The notes beneath the pieces were generated by a model. The model was not told where the DNA came from. It saw nothing but the letters and a program-made list of their open reading frames with translations, and made no database searches. Below, piece by piece: positions 24,056 through 31,469 of a DNA stretch of 43,652 nucleotides. A program made the position numbers and the translations under genes. Position 1 is the first letter of the stretch, and each line of letters starts with the position of its first letter. This stretch comes from CAIKHN01 sp964394565 (GTDB taxonomy: Bacteria > Patescibacteriota > Patescibacteriia > UBA9934): NCBI GenBank assembly GCA_964394565.1, contig CAYMYA010000005.1:1-43652 (forward strand), written 5' to 3'.

Positions 24056-24796
24056 TTAGTTCTTCTTGAACCCGCTGATTGCGCTGAGTACTTCCAGTGG
24101 CAGGGTGAACACGACGGTGTTGGACTGATCGGAGGAGATATCGTTTATGGAGTTGAGTGTGCGGAGGTGTAGCGCTCCGTTGGATTTCGCGAGAATCTCT
24201 GCAGCGCGTGCTAGGTTTTCTGCGGCACTGACTTCACCTTCCGAATTAATGATCACGGCACGTCGCTCGCGCTCTGCTTCAGCCTGCTTCGCGATGGTGC
24301 GGATCATGCTGTCGGGCAGGTTGATGTCTTTCAGTTCAACTGAAGACACCTCGACGCCCCACCCGCCTGTTGCTTGCTCGACGAGCTCTTCGATACGCTT
24401 TGAGATTTGCTGACGGTTCGAAAGCAGTTCATCTAGCGTTACTTCGCCTGCAACATTGCGCATGGTGGTTTGTGCGAGCTGCAAGACAGCCCAGTGCACA
24501 TGCTCAACTTCGAGCACAGCTTTTGCGGGGTCGATGACTTTGTAGTAAATCACCGCGTTAATTTTTGCGGAAACATTGTCTTTGGTAATTGCATCCTGAG
24601 ATGGAACGTCGATTGCTTTGGTTCGCAAGTCGATTTTTGTCATGGACTGGAATACTGGTACCACGATGCGCCAGCCCGGGCCTACCATGCCGGTGTATCG
24701 GCCCATGAGGAACTTTACGCCACGTTCATATTGGTTTACTTGTCGGAGCGACACGAGGAGTACCGTGATGATAAGAAAAGCAATGAAATAATACAT
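24056..24796 (-). CDS. SPFH/stomatin-like (slipin) membrane protein
   Basis: This 246-residue protein has one N-terminal membrane helix (residues 2-18) followed by the SPFH/band 7 domain: VNQYERGVKFLMGRY, GPGWRIVVPVF, DLRTKAIDVPSQDAITKDN, and the long Glu/Ala-rich helix with AEAERERRAVII. Slipins form membrane scaffolds and are often paired with an NfeD protein; none is visible here. A 14-residue extension upstream of the ATG at 24796 is open, but TATTTT lies just before this ATG. Confidence 0.88.
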   Translation of the reverse strand: MYYFIAFLIITVLLVSLRQVNQYERGVKFLMGRYTGMVGPGWRIVVPVFQSMTKIDLRTKAIDVPSQDAITKDNVSAKINAVIYYKVIDPAKAVLEVEHVHWAVLQLAQTTMRNVAGEVTLDELLSNRQQISKRIEELVEQATGGWGVEVSSVELKDINLPDSMIRTIAKQAEAERERRAVIINSEGEVSAAENLARAAEILAKSNGALHLRTLNSINDISSDQSNTVVFTLPLEVLSAISGFKKN

Positions 24797-24865
24797 AGAG
24801 GAAAATAAAAATCTCTGTCCATTGATAGTGTTGAGCAAATGTCTGTGAATTGCAAGGCGTCGGTG

Positions 24866-24871
24866 TACAAT
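24866..24871 (+). promoter_or_regulatory. -10 box of the 24.9 kb gene
   Basis: TACAAT ends 8 bases before the ATG at 24880 and excludes the longer in-frame reading from 24850. Confidence 0.5.
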
Positions 24872-24879
24872 GGCGTTCT

Positions 24880-25158
24880 ATGGCTGTTCTCACCTTGACG
24901 ACGCGGCAATATATCGAACTGATGCGTTGTGTGGCGATGGCGATGACGGTGGACGATCACGTCGCTATTCTTGATCAGCGTCCACCGGATGAAGATATTG
25001 AAGCGTTATGGGAGACGTGCATGGATGCTGCAGCTGATTTTGGCATGTCATTTCCGCCGGAAGATTTGGATGCGCCACATTGGTCTATCGATATGATTGC
25101 TGAGGCGGACGACGATGTACATGTTCTGCTGCGTACACCGGGTTCCGGAACGCATTAA
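24880..25158 (+). CDS. Small acidic protein of unknown function
   Basis: This 92-residue soluble, strongly acidic product is rich in Asp, Glu and Met. It has no recognised motif and no signal peptide. The start follows a TACAAT box by 8 bases. Its stop overlaps the stop of the convergent gpsA gene by three bases, so the two transcripts must overlap. Confidence 0.6.
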   Translation: MAVLTLTTRQYIELMRCVAMAMTVDDHVAILDQRPPDEDIEALWETCMDAAADFGMSFPPEDLDAPHWSIDMIAEADDDVHVLLRTPGSGTH

Positions 25159-26045
25159 CGCATGAGGTTCGTCATGGAGGATTTTGGATCTGCACCATTG
25201 ACGACAATATTGTACAGGGCGTGGAGGAACGGAAGATCGGCAATGATTGTTTCCATGGACTGCATAATACACGGCAATGTGTTGAGTGCTTCGCTGCCTC
25301 GAAGTGGTGCGAGGCCGCGTGCAAACCGTACACCGGTGGTGTAATTTGTGGAGTTTGGACTTTGCGACGTGGCGACGAGATCCGCAAGCCCCGCCAACCC
25401 AAGCACGCTTTCGGCGCGTCCGTTGTTTGCTGCAACGACGCGCATCATCTCTCGTGTAGCCTGTGCGAGGAGCACGCCGTGGGCATTTGCCCCGAAGTTC
25501 AGCGCGTCGCTGATCCCTAGCCCTAGTGCGTAGATATTTTTCAAGGATGCCGCAGTGACAACTCCTTCAAAATCGTCGCTTGTTTCAAGTGCGATCGATG
25601 TATTGGCGAAGAGTTCACTGAGAACAGTTCTCGCACCTTCCTCCGTACATGCTGCGATTGCTTTTGTGTGAGTGCCAGCGATGATTTCTTCTGCAATCAT
25701 TGGACCGCCAAGAAAAACAAGGGGATGATGATCGCCGATGATTGCACGAAAGATGTTGTCGACCCGCACGCATGATTCTTTTTCAAATCCTTTCGAAACG
25801 CTGACGACGATGGTTTTGGGTGTGAGGAGATCGCGAATGCTTTGTAGTGCAGAGCGCACGAGCCAGGTGGGAATACACACGAATAATATATCGCACGTTG
25901 GAATCACGTCTGCGAGCGTTTTTTGTGTGGGTAAAATATCGATATTTTTATCCCATCGTTCGATGACAATATCGTTTTTTTGTGAGAGCACGGTATCAAT
26001 CGCGTGTCCAATTTCGCCATAGCCAAGAATGCAGATCGTTCGCAT
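25155..26045 (-). CDS. gpsA: NAD(P)-dependent glycerol-3-phosphate dehydrogenase
   Basis: This 296-residue protein has the Rossmann motif GYGEIG at residues 8-13, VFLGGPMIAEEI near 113, the catalytic-lysine region AASLKNIYALGLGISD near 165, and the C-terminal helical domain. It makes sn-glycerol-3-phosphate from dihydroxyacetone phosphate for lipids or glycerophosphate polymers. The GPxxA motif reads GPMIA. It is slightly shorter than E. coli GpsA (339 residues), as in other small genomes. Convergent with the small acidic gene and divergent from htrA. Confidence 0.85.
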   Translation of the reverse strand: MRTICILGYGEIGHAIDTVLSQKNDIVIERWDKNIDILPTQKTLADVIPTCDILFVCIPTWLVRSALQSIRDLLTPKTIVVSVSKGFEKESCVRVDNIFRAIIGDHHPLVFLGGPMIAEEIIAGTHTKAIAACTEEGARTVLSELFANTSIALETSDDFEGVVTAASLKNIYALGLGISDALNFGANAHGVLLAQATREMMRVVAANNGRAESVLGLAGLADLVATSQSPNSTNYTTGVRFARGLAPLRGSEALNTLPCIMQSMETIIADLPFLHALYNIVVNGADPKSSMTNLMR

Positions 26046-26097
26046 ATGTACAAAGTATAGCGGAATATTTCGTGGTGACGAAAGAGAGACTTTTGGG

Positions 26098-26103
26098 TAT
26101 AGT
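26098..26103 (+). promoter_or_regulatory. -10 box of the htrA-like gene
   Basis: TATAGT lies 25 bases before the ATG at 26129, supporting that ATG over the longer open frame that begins inside gpsA. Confidence 0.5.
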
Positions 26104-26128
26104 AGTGTACGTTCTTTACTTTTTCATT

Positions 26129-27352
26129 ATGAACATCACCCAATACAAACATCATGTTCCTTCCGTGATTGCGGGTTTTGTCGGTGCCGCAGGATTATTC
26201 GTTGTTCTGAGTGTACTTGCTGCTGCCGTGCTGTACGTTTCACCAATACCAGAGGCGCTACGTACACAATTCTTTGCGCTCATTGATGAGCACATTGCAG
26301 GGCAGAATATTGAGGACTCCGCAGGACAACATTCAGATATTCTGAATGTTGTTGAAACATCGAATCCGGCGGTGATTTCGATTGTCATCACGAAGGATGT
26401 GCCGAAGCTCGAGCAGATCACGCAGAATCCTTTTGGATTTTTTTCCTTCGGATACCCACAATATCGTCAAAATGGTACTGAGAAGAAGGAAATTGGCGGT
26501 GGAAGCGGTTTTCTTGTCTCGAATGATGGGTTTATCGTCACCAACGCACATGTTGTAGAGGACGAAGAAGCAGAATATACGGTCTATCTCAATGACGGCG
26601 CTCAGTATGCTGCAGAGGTTGTGTCTGCAGATCCCTTGCTTGATATTGCTGTTTTAAAGATTGATGCATCAGATTTGCCGTTTCTGGAATTCGGTGATTC
26701 AGATGCAGTGCGTGTTGGGCAAACGGTTGTTGCAATTGGCAATGCGCTTGGGGAATTCCGCAATACGGTTTCCGTTGGTGTGATTTCTGGATTATCGCGC
26801 TCGATTGTTGCTGCTGGCGGAGGGTCGTCTGAACGGCTTTCTGATGTGCTGCAAACCGATGCAGCGATTAACCCAGGGAATTCTGGCGGGCCGCTGTTAG
26901 ATCTTTCTGGGCGTGTCATTGGCGTGAATGTTGCAACGAGTACGAACGGTGAGAATATTTCTTTCGCATTGCCGAGTAATGCAGTGCAAAGCGCTGTAGA
27001 ATCGATCCAAACCACGGGGCATGTGGTGCAGGCATACCTTGGTGTTCGGTTTGTGATGATCACGGAGGATATGGCGGAGGAAAATACTCTTCCTGTCACG
27101 CATGGTGCACTTATTCTTCGTGGCGAAACTGTGTCACAGCTCGCGGTCGTCCCTGGTTCTCCTGCGGACAAAGCCGGTATTGAGGAAAACGATATTCTTC
27201 TCACAATGGATGGCGTCGAACTGAACGAAGACTTTCCGCTCCATGTGGCGCTCCGGCAAAAGGCTGTGGGCGATACAGTAGAACTTCTTGTGTTGCACGA
27301 TGGTCAGGAACGTGTTGTTTCTGTGGTGTTAGAAGAGCGACTTGCGGAATAG
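26129..27352 (+). CDS. HtrA/DegP-type serine protease with PDZ domain
   Basis: This 407-residue protein has an N-terminal membrane anchor (about residues 12-37), a trypsin-like domain with the full triad (His in TNAHVV near 138, Asp in DPLLDIAVLK near 171, Ser in NPGNSGGPLL near 250), and one C-terminal PDZ domain with GSPADKAGIEENDILL near 350. It is a protein quality-control protease on the outer face of the membrane. The single PDZ and anchor are like DegS or HtrA of Gram-positive and CPR bacteria. It probably shares context with the Gmad2/GerMN gene 25 bases downstream. Confidence 0.93.
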   Translation: MNITQYKHHVPSVIAGFVGAAGLFVVLSVLAAAVLYVSPIPEALRTQFFALIDEHIAGQNIEDSAGQHSDILNVVETSNPAVISIVITKDVPKLEQITQNPFGFFSFGYPQYRQNGTEKKEIGGGSGFLVSNDGFIVTNAHVVEDEEAEYTVYLNDGAQYAAEVVSADPLLDIAVLKIDASDLPFLEFGDSDAVRVGQTVVAIGNALGEFRNTVSVGVISGLSRSIVAAGGGSSERLSDVLQTDAAINPGNSGGPLLDLSGRVIGVNVATSTNGENISFALPSNAVQSAVESIQTTGHVVQAYLGVRFVMITEDMAEENTLPVTHGALILRGETVSQLAVVPGSPADKAGIEENDILLTMDGVELNEDFPLHVALRQKAVGDTVELLVLHDGQERVVSVVLEERLAE

Positions 27353-27377
27353 GGGGAGAAGCGTACGCTGTGAGTAT

Positions 27378-28268
27378 ATGAAACATCCATTCTCTTTAGC
27401 ACAGGCAGGCATCGTTCTTGTGTTGTGTGCGGTGCTTGTGGTGGTCGTTCTTATTCTGACACGTGTTGTGACGATTCCGTCAGATTGGGTTGCACCGGTG
27501 GATAACGGTAACGGTGTGATCGATAACGACGACGGGGCCGCAAACGATGACGAAACATCAACATCGGTGATTTCGGAATCTGGAAATGTTGAGGTCACGA
27601 GTCCGGATGTCGGGGAGATTATCGGGCTACCGCTCGTGGTCACTGGTCGCGCGCGAGTGTTTGAAAGTACGTTGAATTATCGCGTGCTTGATGCGGATGC
27701 AACGGTACTTGCCGACGGGTTTGTGATGACGAATGCTCCGGACGTGGGCGAGTTCGGGGATTTTACGATTACGACGAGTTATGATGCACCAACGGGTACC
27801 GAGGGAACGGTGGAAGTGTTCGATTATAGTGCGAAAGATGGCAGTGTGATTGATCTCGCAGAAGTGCCAATCGTTTTCCCGACCATCGCCACAATGATAG
27901 TGAAAACATATTGGACCACAGCGGAATCCGCTGAAGATTGCTCGGTGGTTGAAGCATCTGAACATCGTGTGCCGAAATCCATCGCCACTGCACACGCCGC
28001 ACTCTCGCAATTGCTCACCGGGCCAGACACATCGGACGTTTCGCAAGGCTACGGAACGAGTATCCCGCAGTTTACACGGCTCAAGAGTGTGAGCATTGAG
28101 GATGGTGTTGCAAACGTTGAATTCACGAATGCCATTGAAGCCGGTGGTTCGTGCCGCGTGGCATCCATCCGTGCACAGATTGAGGAAACGCTTAAGCAAT
28201 TTCCAACAGTGACTACAGTCATCCTTCGCTCCGAAGGGAAGACGGCGGCAGAATCCTTGCAGCCGTAA
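27378..28268 (+). CDS. Gmad2 and GerMN domain membrane-anchored protein
   Basis: This 296-residue protein has a membrane helix at about residues 7-27, an Asp/Asn-rich linker, an immunoglobulin-like Gmad2 domain (about 70-165, with SPDVGEIIGLPLVVTGRAR) and a GerMN domain (about 175-290, with MIVKTYW, ALSQLLTGP, VANVEFT and Q...TLKQFPTV). The pair is known from spore-germination-related lipoproteins but is common in non-sporulating bacteria, where its role at the cell surface is unknown. The start at 27378 avoids an upstream extension overlapping the htrA tail. Confidence 0.85.
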   Translation: MKHPFSLAQAGIVLVLCAVLVVVVLILTRVVTIPSDWVAPVDNGNGVIDNDDGAANDDETSTSVISESGNVEVTSPDVGEIIGLPLVVTGRARVFESTLNYRVLDADATVLADGFVMTNAPDVGEFGDFTITTSYDAPTGTEGTVEVFDYSAKDGSVIDLAEVPIVFPTIATMIVKTYWTTAESAEDCSVVEASEHRVPKSIATAHAALSQLLTGPDTSDVSQGYGTSIPQFTRLKSVSIEDGVANVEFTNAIEAGGSCRVASIRAQIEETLKQFPTVTTVILRSEGKTAAESLQP

Positions 28269-28271
28269 TGT

Positions 28272-28280
28272 TGGTATAAT
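28272..28280 (+). promoter_or_regulatory. Consensus extended -10 facing the GC-rich orphan gene
   Basis: TGG-TATAAT is a perfect extended -10 on the plus strand, just after the GerMN gene. Transcription from it would begin inside or before the orphan gene's terminator hairpin and run antisense to that gene. No plus-strand gene follows. Confidence 0.4.
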
Positions 28281-28296
28281 AATCTCCCTCAATTTC

Positions 28297-28326
28297 AACA
28301 CCCCCATGCCGAAGCGTGGGGGTGTT
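28297..28326. terminator. Terminator between the GerMN gene and the GC-rich orphan
   Basis: A 13-bp stem (28297-28309 with 28314-28326, one mismatch or G-U pair) is capped by a TTCG-type tetraloop on the minus strand. It can end the minus-strand orphan transcript and the plus-strand transcript. Confidence 0.85.
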
Positions 28327-28366
28327 CGTTGGTGGCGGTCGTCTCCCGCGCCACCGCGGGTGGAGG

Positions 28367-29011
28367 CTAGGCCTTCTCTTCGTCGAGCATCTCGGACTGG
28401 TCGGGCTCGGAGAACCTCACGAGGTCGTACCCACTGAACCCGGGTTCGCGGGGGGTGGCGATGAACTCCGGGACGGCGGTGGCCGTCTCCTCTTCCGTGG
28501 TCGGGATGGGAGATTCCACATCGTCCCACGAGTACTCCGGCAGCTCGTTCCGCCGGTTGGACGCGTTCATCATCAGCCGGTCGAGAGCGACGCCCTCGAT
28601 GGTGACGAAGAGCTTCCCATCCCCATCGGGGGCGTACTCGTTCGCGGGGACGAACTCCCAGTGGACCGGCCCGCTTGACCGCCAGAGGGTCTGCAGCCAC
28701 GTGAGGGCTACCTCCCGGCACCAGAAGCCGACCTTCCCCTGGACGGAGGTGATCTGCACCTCCTGGCCGAAGTGGCCCCGGCTGGTTCTGATCTTGATCC
28801 TCCAGGCGCTTCCTTCGAAGCTCAGCTTCGCCGTTCCCGCCAGGGTCTCCTCCGTTTCGCTGACGGGGGGGAGGCGGAAGTTCATCGGCACGCCGACGGC
28901 TGCGCCCGTCAGCTGCGCGATCTCGCGCGTCAGCGTCCGAACCAGGTACGGGATCGTTCCGGCACGGCTTGGGGTGACGGTGCGGTTGTTGGTCGTGGTC
29001 TTGAAAGCCAT
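28367..29011 (-). CDS. GC-rich orphan protein
   Basis: This 214-residue soluble product has Thr-rich N-terminal residues, a mixed central region with FWCREVALTWLQTLW, and an acidic C-terminal tail. No family recognised and no signal peptide. Start: ATG with ggagg 6-10 bases upstream. It has a near-consensus promoter (29192-29220), an about 170-base structured leader and a tetraloop terminator. Codon use is GC-rich, unlike the GerMN and HU genes. A 476-residue open frame overlaps it in another minus-strand frame but is an artefact of the GC-rich composition. Confidence 0.65.
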   Translation of the reverse strand: MAFKTTTNNRTVTPSRAGTIPYLVRTLTREIAQLTGAAVGVPMNFRLPPVSETEETLAGTAKLSFEGSAWRIKIRTSRGHFGQEVQITSVQGKVGFWCREVALTWLQTLWRSSGPVHWEFVPANEYAPDGDGKLFVTIEGVALDRLMMNASNRRNELPEYSWDDVESPIPTTEEETATAVPEFIATPREPGFSGYDLVRFSEPDQSEMLDEEKA

Positions 29012-29035
29012 GGGTTCCTCCAGGTTGTGGAAGAG

Positions 29036-29074
29036 AATGTTGGCGGACCCGAGTCATGGCAACTCGGCAACATT
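29036..29074 (-). promoter_or_regulatory. Leader hairpin of the GC-rich orphan gene
   Basis: An outer 7-bp stem (29036-29042 with 29068-29074) and an inner 6-bp stem (29049-29054 with 29062-29067) stack just upstream of the Shine-Dalgarno region. A second hairpin, gatagc/gctatc, lies at about 29125-29149 in the same leader. Confidence 0.65.
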
Positions 29075-29191
29075 GGAAATGTATTCCTTTTTGCGTCTCC
29101 GCTGAGCCTCTCGTGATGAGGAGCGGTGATAGCGTTTACGAAAATGCTATCTGCGCTTCGCACCATGTCCGGCGTTGCATTGTAACGGGGT

Positions 29192-29220
29192 ATGATAGCA
29201 TTTTTTGAGTGCTTTGTCAA
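29192..29220 (-). promoter_or_regulatory. Promoter of the GC-rich orphan gene
   Basis: TTGACA, a 17-base spacer ending in TGC, and TATCAT form a near-consensus extended promoter on the minus strand. Confidence 0.82.
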
Positions 29221-29281
29221 GCTGGTTTGCGATTTTTCTTAGCTAACTTTAGCGAAAATACGTTGTGGATAGCGAAACGGG

Positions 29282-29422
29282 TATACTGATGATATTCACA
29301 TGTTTTCGTGTAAGAGCAGTATTCTTTTTTTGTGTATGCCGGAAGAATCGTTTGTGCCGCAGGTTTGGGATGCGGAGAGATCGACTACCGTTATTTGTTG
29401 GCGAGATCGTGTGAAGATTTGA
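29282..29422 (+). other. Possible small transcript or 40-residue ORF
   Basis: TATACT at 29282-29287 is followed by an ATG at 29300 opening a 40-codon frame (MFSCKSSILF..., ending VKI at 29422; an in-frame ATG at 29338 gives 28 residues). The perfect terminator at 29449-29477 lies 26 bases past the stop. This could be a small protein gene or a small RNA; the peptide matches nothing known. Confidence 0.3.
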
Positions 29423-29448
29423 TTACCGAGATGTGTCCCTCAAAGACA

Positions 29449-29477
29449 AAGAACGAGCGCCCAAAGCGCTCGTTCTT
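29449..29477. terminator. Bidirectional terminator
   Basis: A perfect 12-bp stem aagaacgagcgc/gcgctcgttctt with loop ccaaa lies 3' of the minus-strand gene at 29491. Confidence 0.9.
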
Positions 29478-29490
29478 CGAAGATAGTTTG

Positions 29491-29709
29491 TTAGAAGTTC
29501 TTATCCGGAGGCCCTGGTTCAATTGCTTCTTCATTGTGTTGTCGTGGACGTGGTGGCGGGAGCGTATACTGATCTGCATTACGCCTCTCGTCTGCTTCCT
29601 TCGCAATTTCCTCAAGGACTCGTGTTTGCTGAGCCTTTTGTTCAGCAGTCATCGGGGTTCCGTTCATTGTAAGGTCTTTCAACGGCGCCGCTGGCTCGCG
29701 TCTCGACAT
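29491..29709 (-). CDS. Small hydrophilic protein of unknown function
   Basis: This 72-residue product is charged and Pro-rich, with a helical middle (TAEQKAQQTRVLEEIAKEADE) and a disordered C terminus. It lies 29 bases downstream of HU on the same strand and shares its terminator, so it is probably the second gene of the HU transcript. No family recognised. Confidence 0.6.
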   Translation of the reverse strand: MSRREPAAPLKDLTMNGTPMTAEQKAQQTRVLEEIAKEADERRNADQYTLPPPRPRQHNEEAIEPGPPDKNF

Positions 29710-29738
29710 ATCGAGTTACCGCTAGGTTCTTGCATGCC

Positions 29739-30026
29739 TTAGAGCAATGCTTCCTTTGCGGCCTTGCTGACACCGAACTTGAGGACGGTGCGCGCTGGAA
29801 TTTTGATGGTTTCGCCAGTTGCTGGGTTGCGGCCCATGCGCGCTGCACGTGCTTTCTTTACCATTTTGCCAAGTCCTGGGAATGCCACTTCACCGGCACG
29901 CTTGATTTCTCCGTAGACCAATTCCACAAAGCTGTCGTACATCTCGCCAGCCTGTTTCTTGGAGACACCCCAGCGTTCTGAAAGCTCTGCCATGATTTGT
30001 GACTTGGTCAATCGCTTTGCTGCCAT
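29739..30026 (-). CDS. HU-family DNA-binding protein
   Basis: This 95-residue protein matches HU/IHF: LTKSQIMAELSERWGVSKKQAGEMYDSFVELV helices, then GEVAFPGLGKMVKKARAARMGRNPATGETIKIPARTV with the conserved RxGRNPxTGExIxIPA arm that inserts into the DNA minor groove. It is a nucleoid architectural protein. The start at 30026 gives the normal family length. Its upstream region contains palindromic element C, which would be transcribed in the leader. Confidence 0.93.
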   Translation of the reverse strand: MAAKRLTKSQIMAELSERWGVSKKQAGEMYDSFVELVYGEIKRAGEVAFPGLGKMVKKARAARMGRNPATGETIKIPARTVLKFGVSKAAKEALL

Positions 30027-30057
30027 ATAATCGGTCGCCTGTTGTATTTGGCCGATG

Positions 30058-30147
30058 TTCGACTTGTCGCATCGTCGACTCACTCAACGTATATATGAAG
30101 TACGTTTCGCGAGCTCTCTTTGCTCCGCATCGTAACTCGACTCAAAC
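30058..30147. repeat. Palindromic element C
   Basis: The centre aacgta-tatatgaa-gtacgtt and the arms ctcactcaacgta and gctctctttgctccgcatcg match element B at many positions (tcaacgta, gtacgt, gctct.ctttgctccgca). The outer arms gttcgacttgtcgcatcg and cgatgcg...gactcaaac are partly complementary. It lies upstream of HU. Confidence 0.6.
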
Positions 30148-30471
30148 AAAACAGTCGATAAAAATAATGAATTACGCGCAAATCTTAACAATATGCAGCA
30201 ATTCGTGAAAGGTGTTTATTCACAGGCACTTTTTCATTGGTTGTCCACATTGCGGGGTTCTTCGCATTTCGTGTATGAAGAATCTATGAACATCTCGATC
30301 GCTTGCGCTATCGATCGTGCGTGCTACGGTGTGCATCAGCAGGAGGAAAATCTGCATTTCTTTCATAAAAAACATCTTTTCCTCGACTGGATGCGCAACA
30401 TCAAGTACCGTAGCGACGCTTTGCGTTGGTTCTTGCGTTTCTTTTGTCCATCTCCTCTCTCGTTTTTTGCT
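30148..30471. other. 324-base stretch without a convincing gene
   Basis: An open frame from an ATG at 30193 runs into the kinase gene, but its first 93 residues look non-coding (Trp/His/Phe/Cys-rich, no family) and would give an abnormal N-terminal extension. The first part probably holds the HU promoter on the minus strand; the rest shows short palindromes such as cgatcgcttgcgctatcgatcg only. Confidence 0.4.
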
Positions 30472-31464
30472 ATGACCGTTGTAGACGTTGCGCGACAGTT
30501 TGTTCCGAGTGCTGAGCATGTGGAGGCCTTTGGTTCGGGGTTGTTGAACACGACATACCGCGTTTCGTCACCCAATGGAGACTTTGTTTTGCAGCGACTG
30601 CACGACATTGTTTCAGATCTCGCGGTGCACGACGCGAACATTGTTGGCTCGTTTCTCATGAAGCGCGGCATCGCATCGCCACAGCCATTGCCCGCACTTG
30701 ATGGAGATATTGTGTTTCATGATGGAGCAGCTCGCTATCGGTGTTACCCTATGTTGCAGGGTGAGAGTATCGATCGCGTTGCAACGCAAGCCATCGCGCG
30801 AGAAGCTGGACGACTTGTAGGGCGATTCCATGCTGCGCTTAAAGATTGTGCGTATCAGCCGCAGGGAAGTATTCCGCGATTTCACGATACTGCGTATATT
30901 GTTGAACGGTTACGTGATGTGCGAAAATTCCTCGATGGTGCTGCGGCGGTGATTGCAGACGAGATCATGGAAAAGCTCCCAGGAATGATTGTTGATGCCG
31001 TGGCAATGGGGGAGGGTGACATGATTATTCACGCCGATTTGAAAATCTCGAATCTGTTGTTCAATCACAACGGTATTGGTACTGCGGTGCTCGATATGGA
31101 TACCCTCATGCGTCATTATCGAGCGATTGATCTTGGTGATGCGTTCCGTTCGTGGTGCGCGCACGGTACCGGAGAAGACGATGCAAATCTTTCGTTTGAT
31201 TATGCGTTATTTCAGGCAGCATGCGATGGATATGGCGACGGGATGGGTGTTGCGGTTGACGAAGCGCACCGTCAGATCTTCCTTCGTGCAACAGCGCAGA
31301 TGGCGTGGGAGCTTGCTGCGCGCTTCCTGCGCGACGTGGTAGACGATGCATATTTCAGTTTCGATGCTGCACGGTATGCCACGCGTCGAGAACATCATGT
31401 TGCGCGTGCTGTGGGGCAGTTTCATTTGGGTCAGTCGATTCTTGCGCTGATGCGCACATCATAG
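30472..31464 (+). CDS. APH-fold phosphotransferase (NahK/homoserine kinase-like)
   Basis: This 330-residue protein has the aminoglycoside-phosphotransferase fold: N-terminal FGSGLLNTTYRV nucleotide loop, FVLQRL with the lysine-equivalent region, the catalytic HADLKISNLLF (His-x-Asp with Asn) near residue 185, and the metal-binding VLDMDT near 205. The GLLNTTY and LQRLHD segments are typical of N-acetylhexosamine 1-kinases (NahK), so a sugar kinase is the best guess over antibiotic resistance. It is followed by an LCP gene after 5 bases, so the pair may be one operon. Confidence 0.78.
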   Translation: MTVVDVARQFVPSAEHVEAFGSGLLNTTYRVSSPNGDFVLQRLHDIVSDLAVHDANIVGSFLMKRGIASPQPLPALDGDIVFHDGAARYRCYPMLQGESIDRVATQAIAREAGRLVGRFHAALKDCAYQPQGSIPRFHDTAYIVERLRDVRKFLDGAAAVIADEIMEKLPGMIVDAVAMGEGDMIIHADLKISNLLFNHNGIGTAVLDMDTLMRHYRAIDLGDAFRSWCAHGTGEDDANLSFDYALFQAACDGYGDGMGVAVDEAHRQIFLRATAQMAWELAARFLRDVVDDAYFSFDAARYATRREHHVARAVGQFHLGQSILALMRTS

Positions 31465-31469
31465 TTTGT

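Noticed and set aside
27627..29057. 476-residue minus-strand open frame across the GerMN and GC-rich orphan genes
   Set aside because: It lies antisense to a clear Gmad2/GerMN gene and out of frame with the orphan gene, which has its own promoter and ribosome site. Its composition (Arg/Pro/His-rich, then Cys/His-rich) is typical of a shadow frame.
30193..30471. 93-residue N-terminal extension of the phosphotransferase
   Set aside because: The extension has no family match and an unlikely composition, while the ATG at 30472 gives the normal start of the kinase fold.
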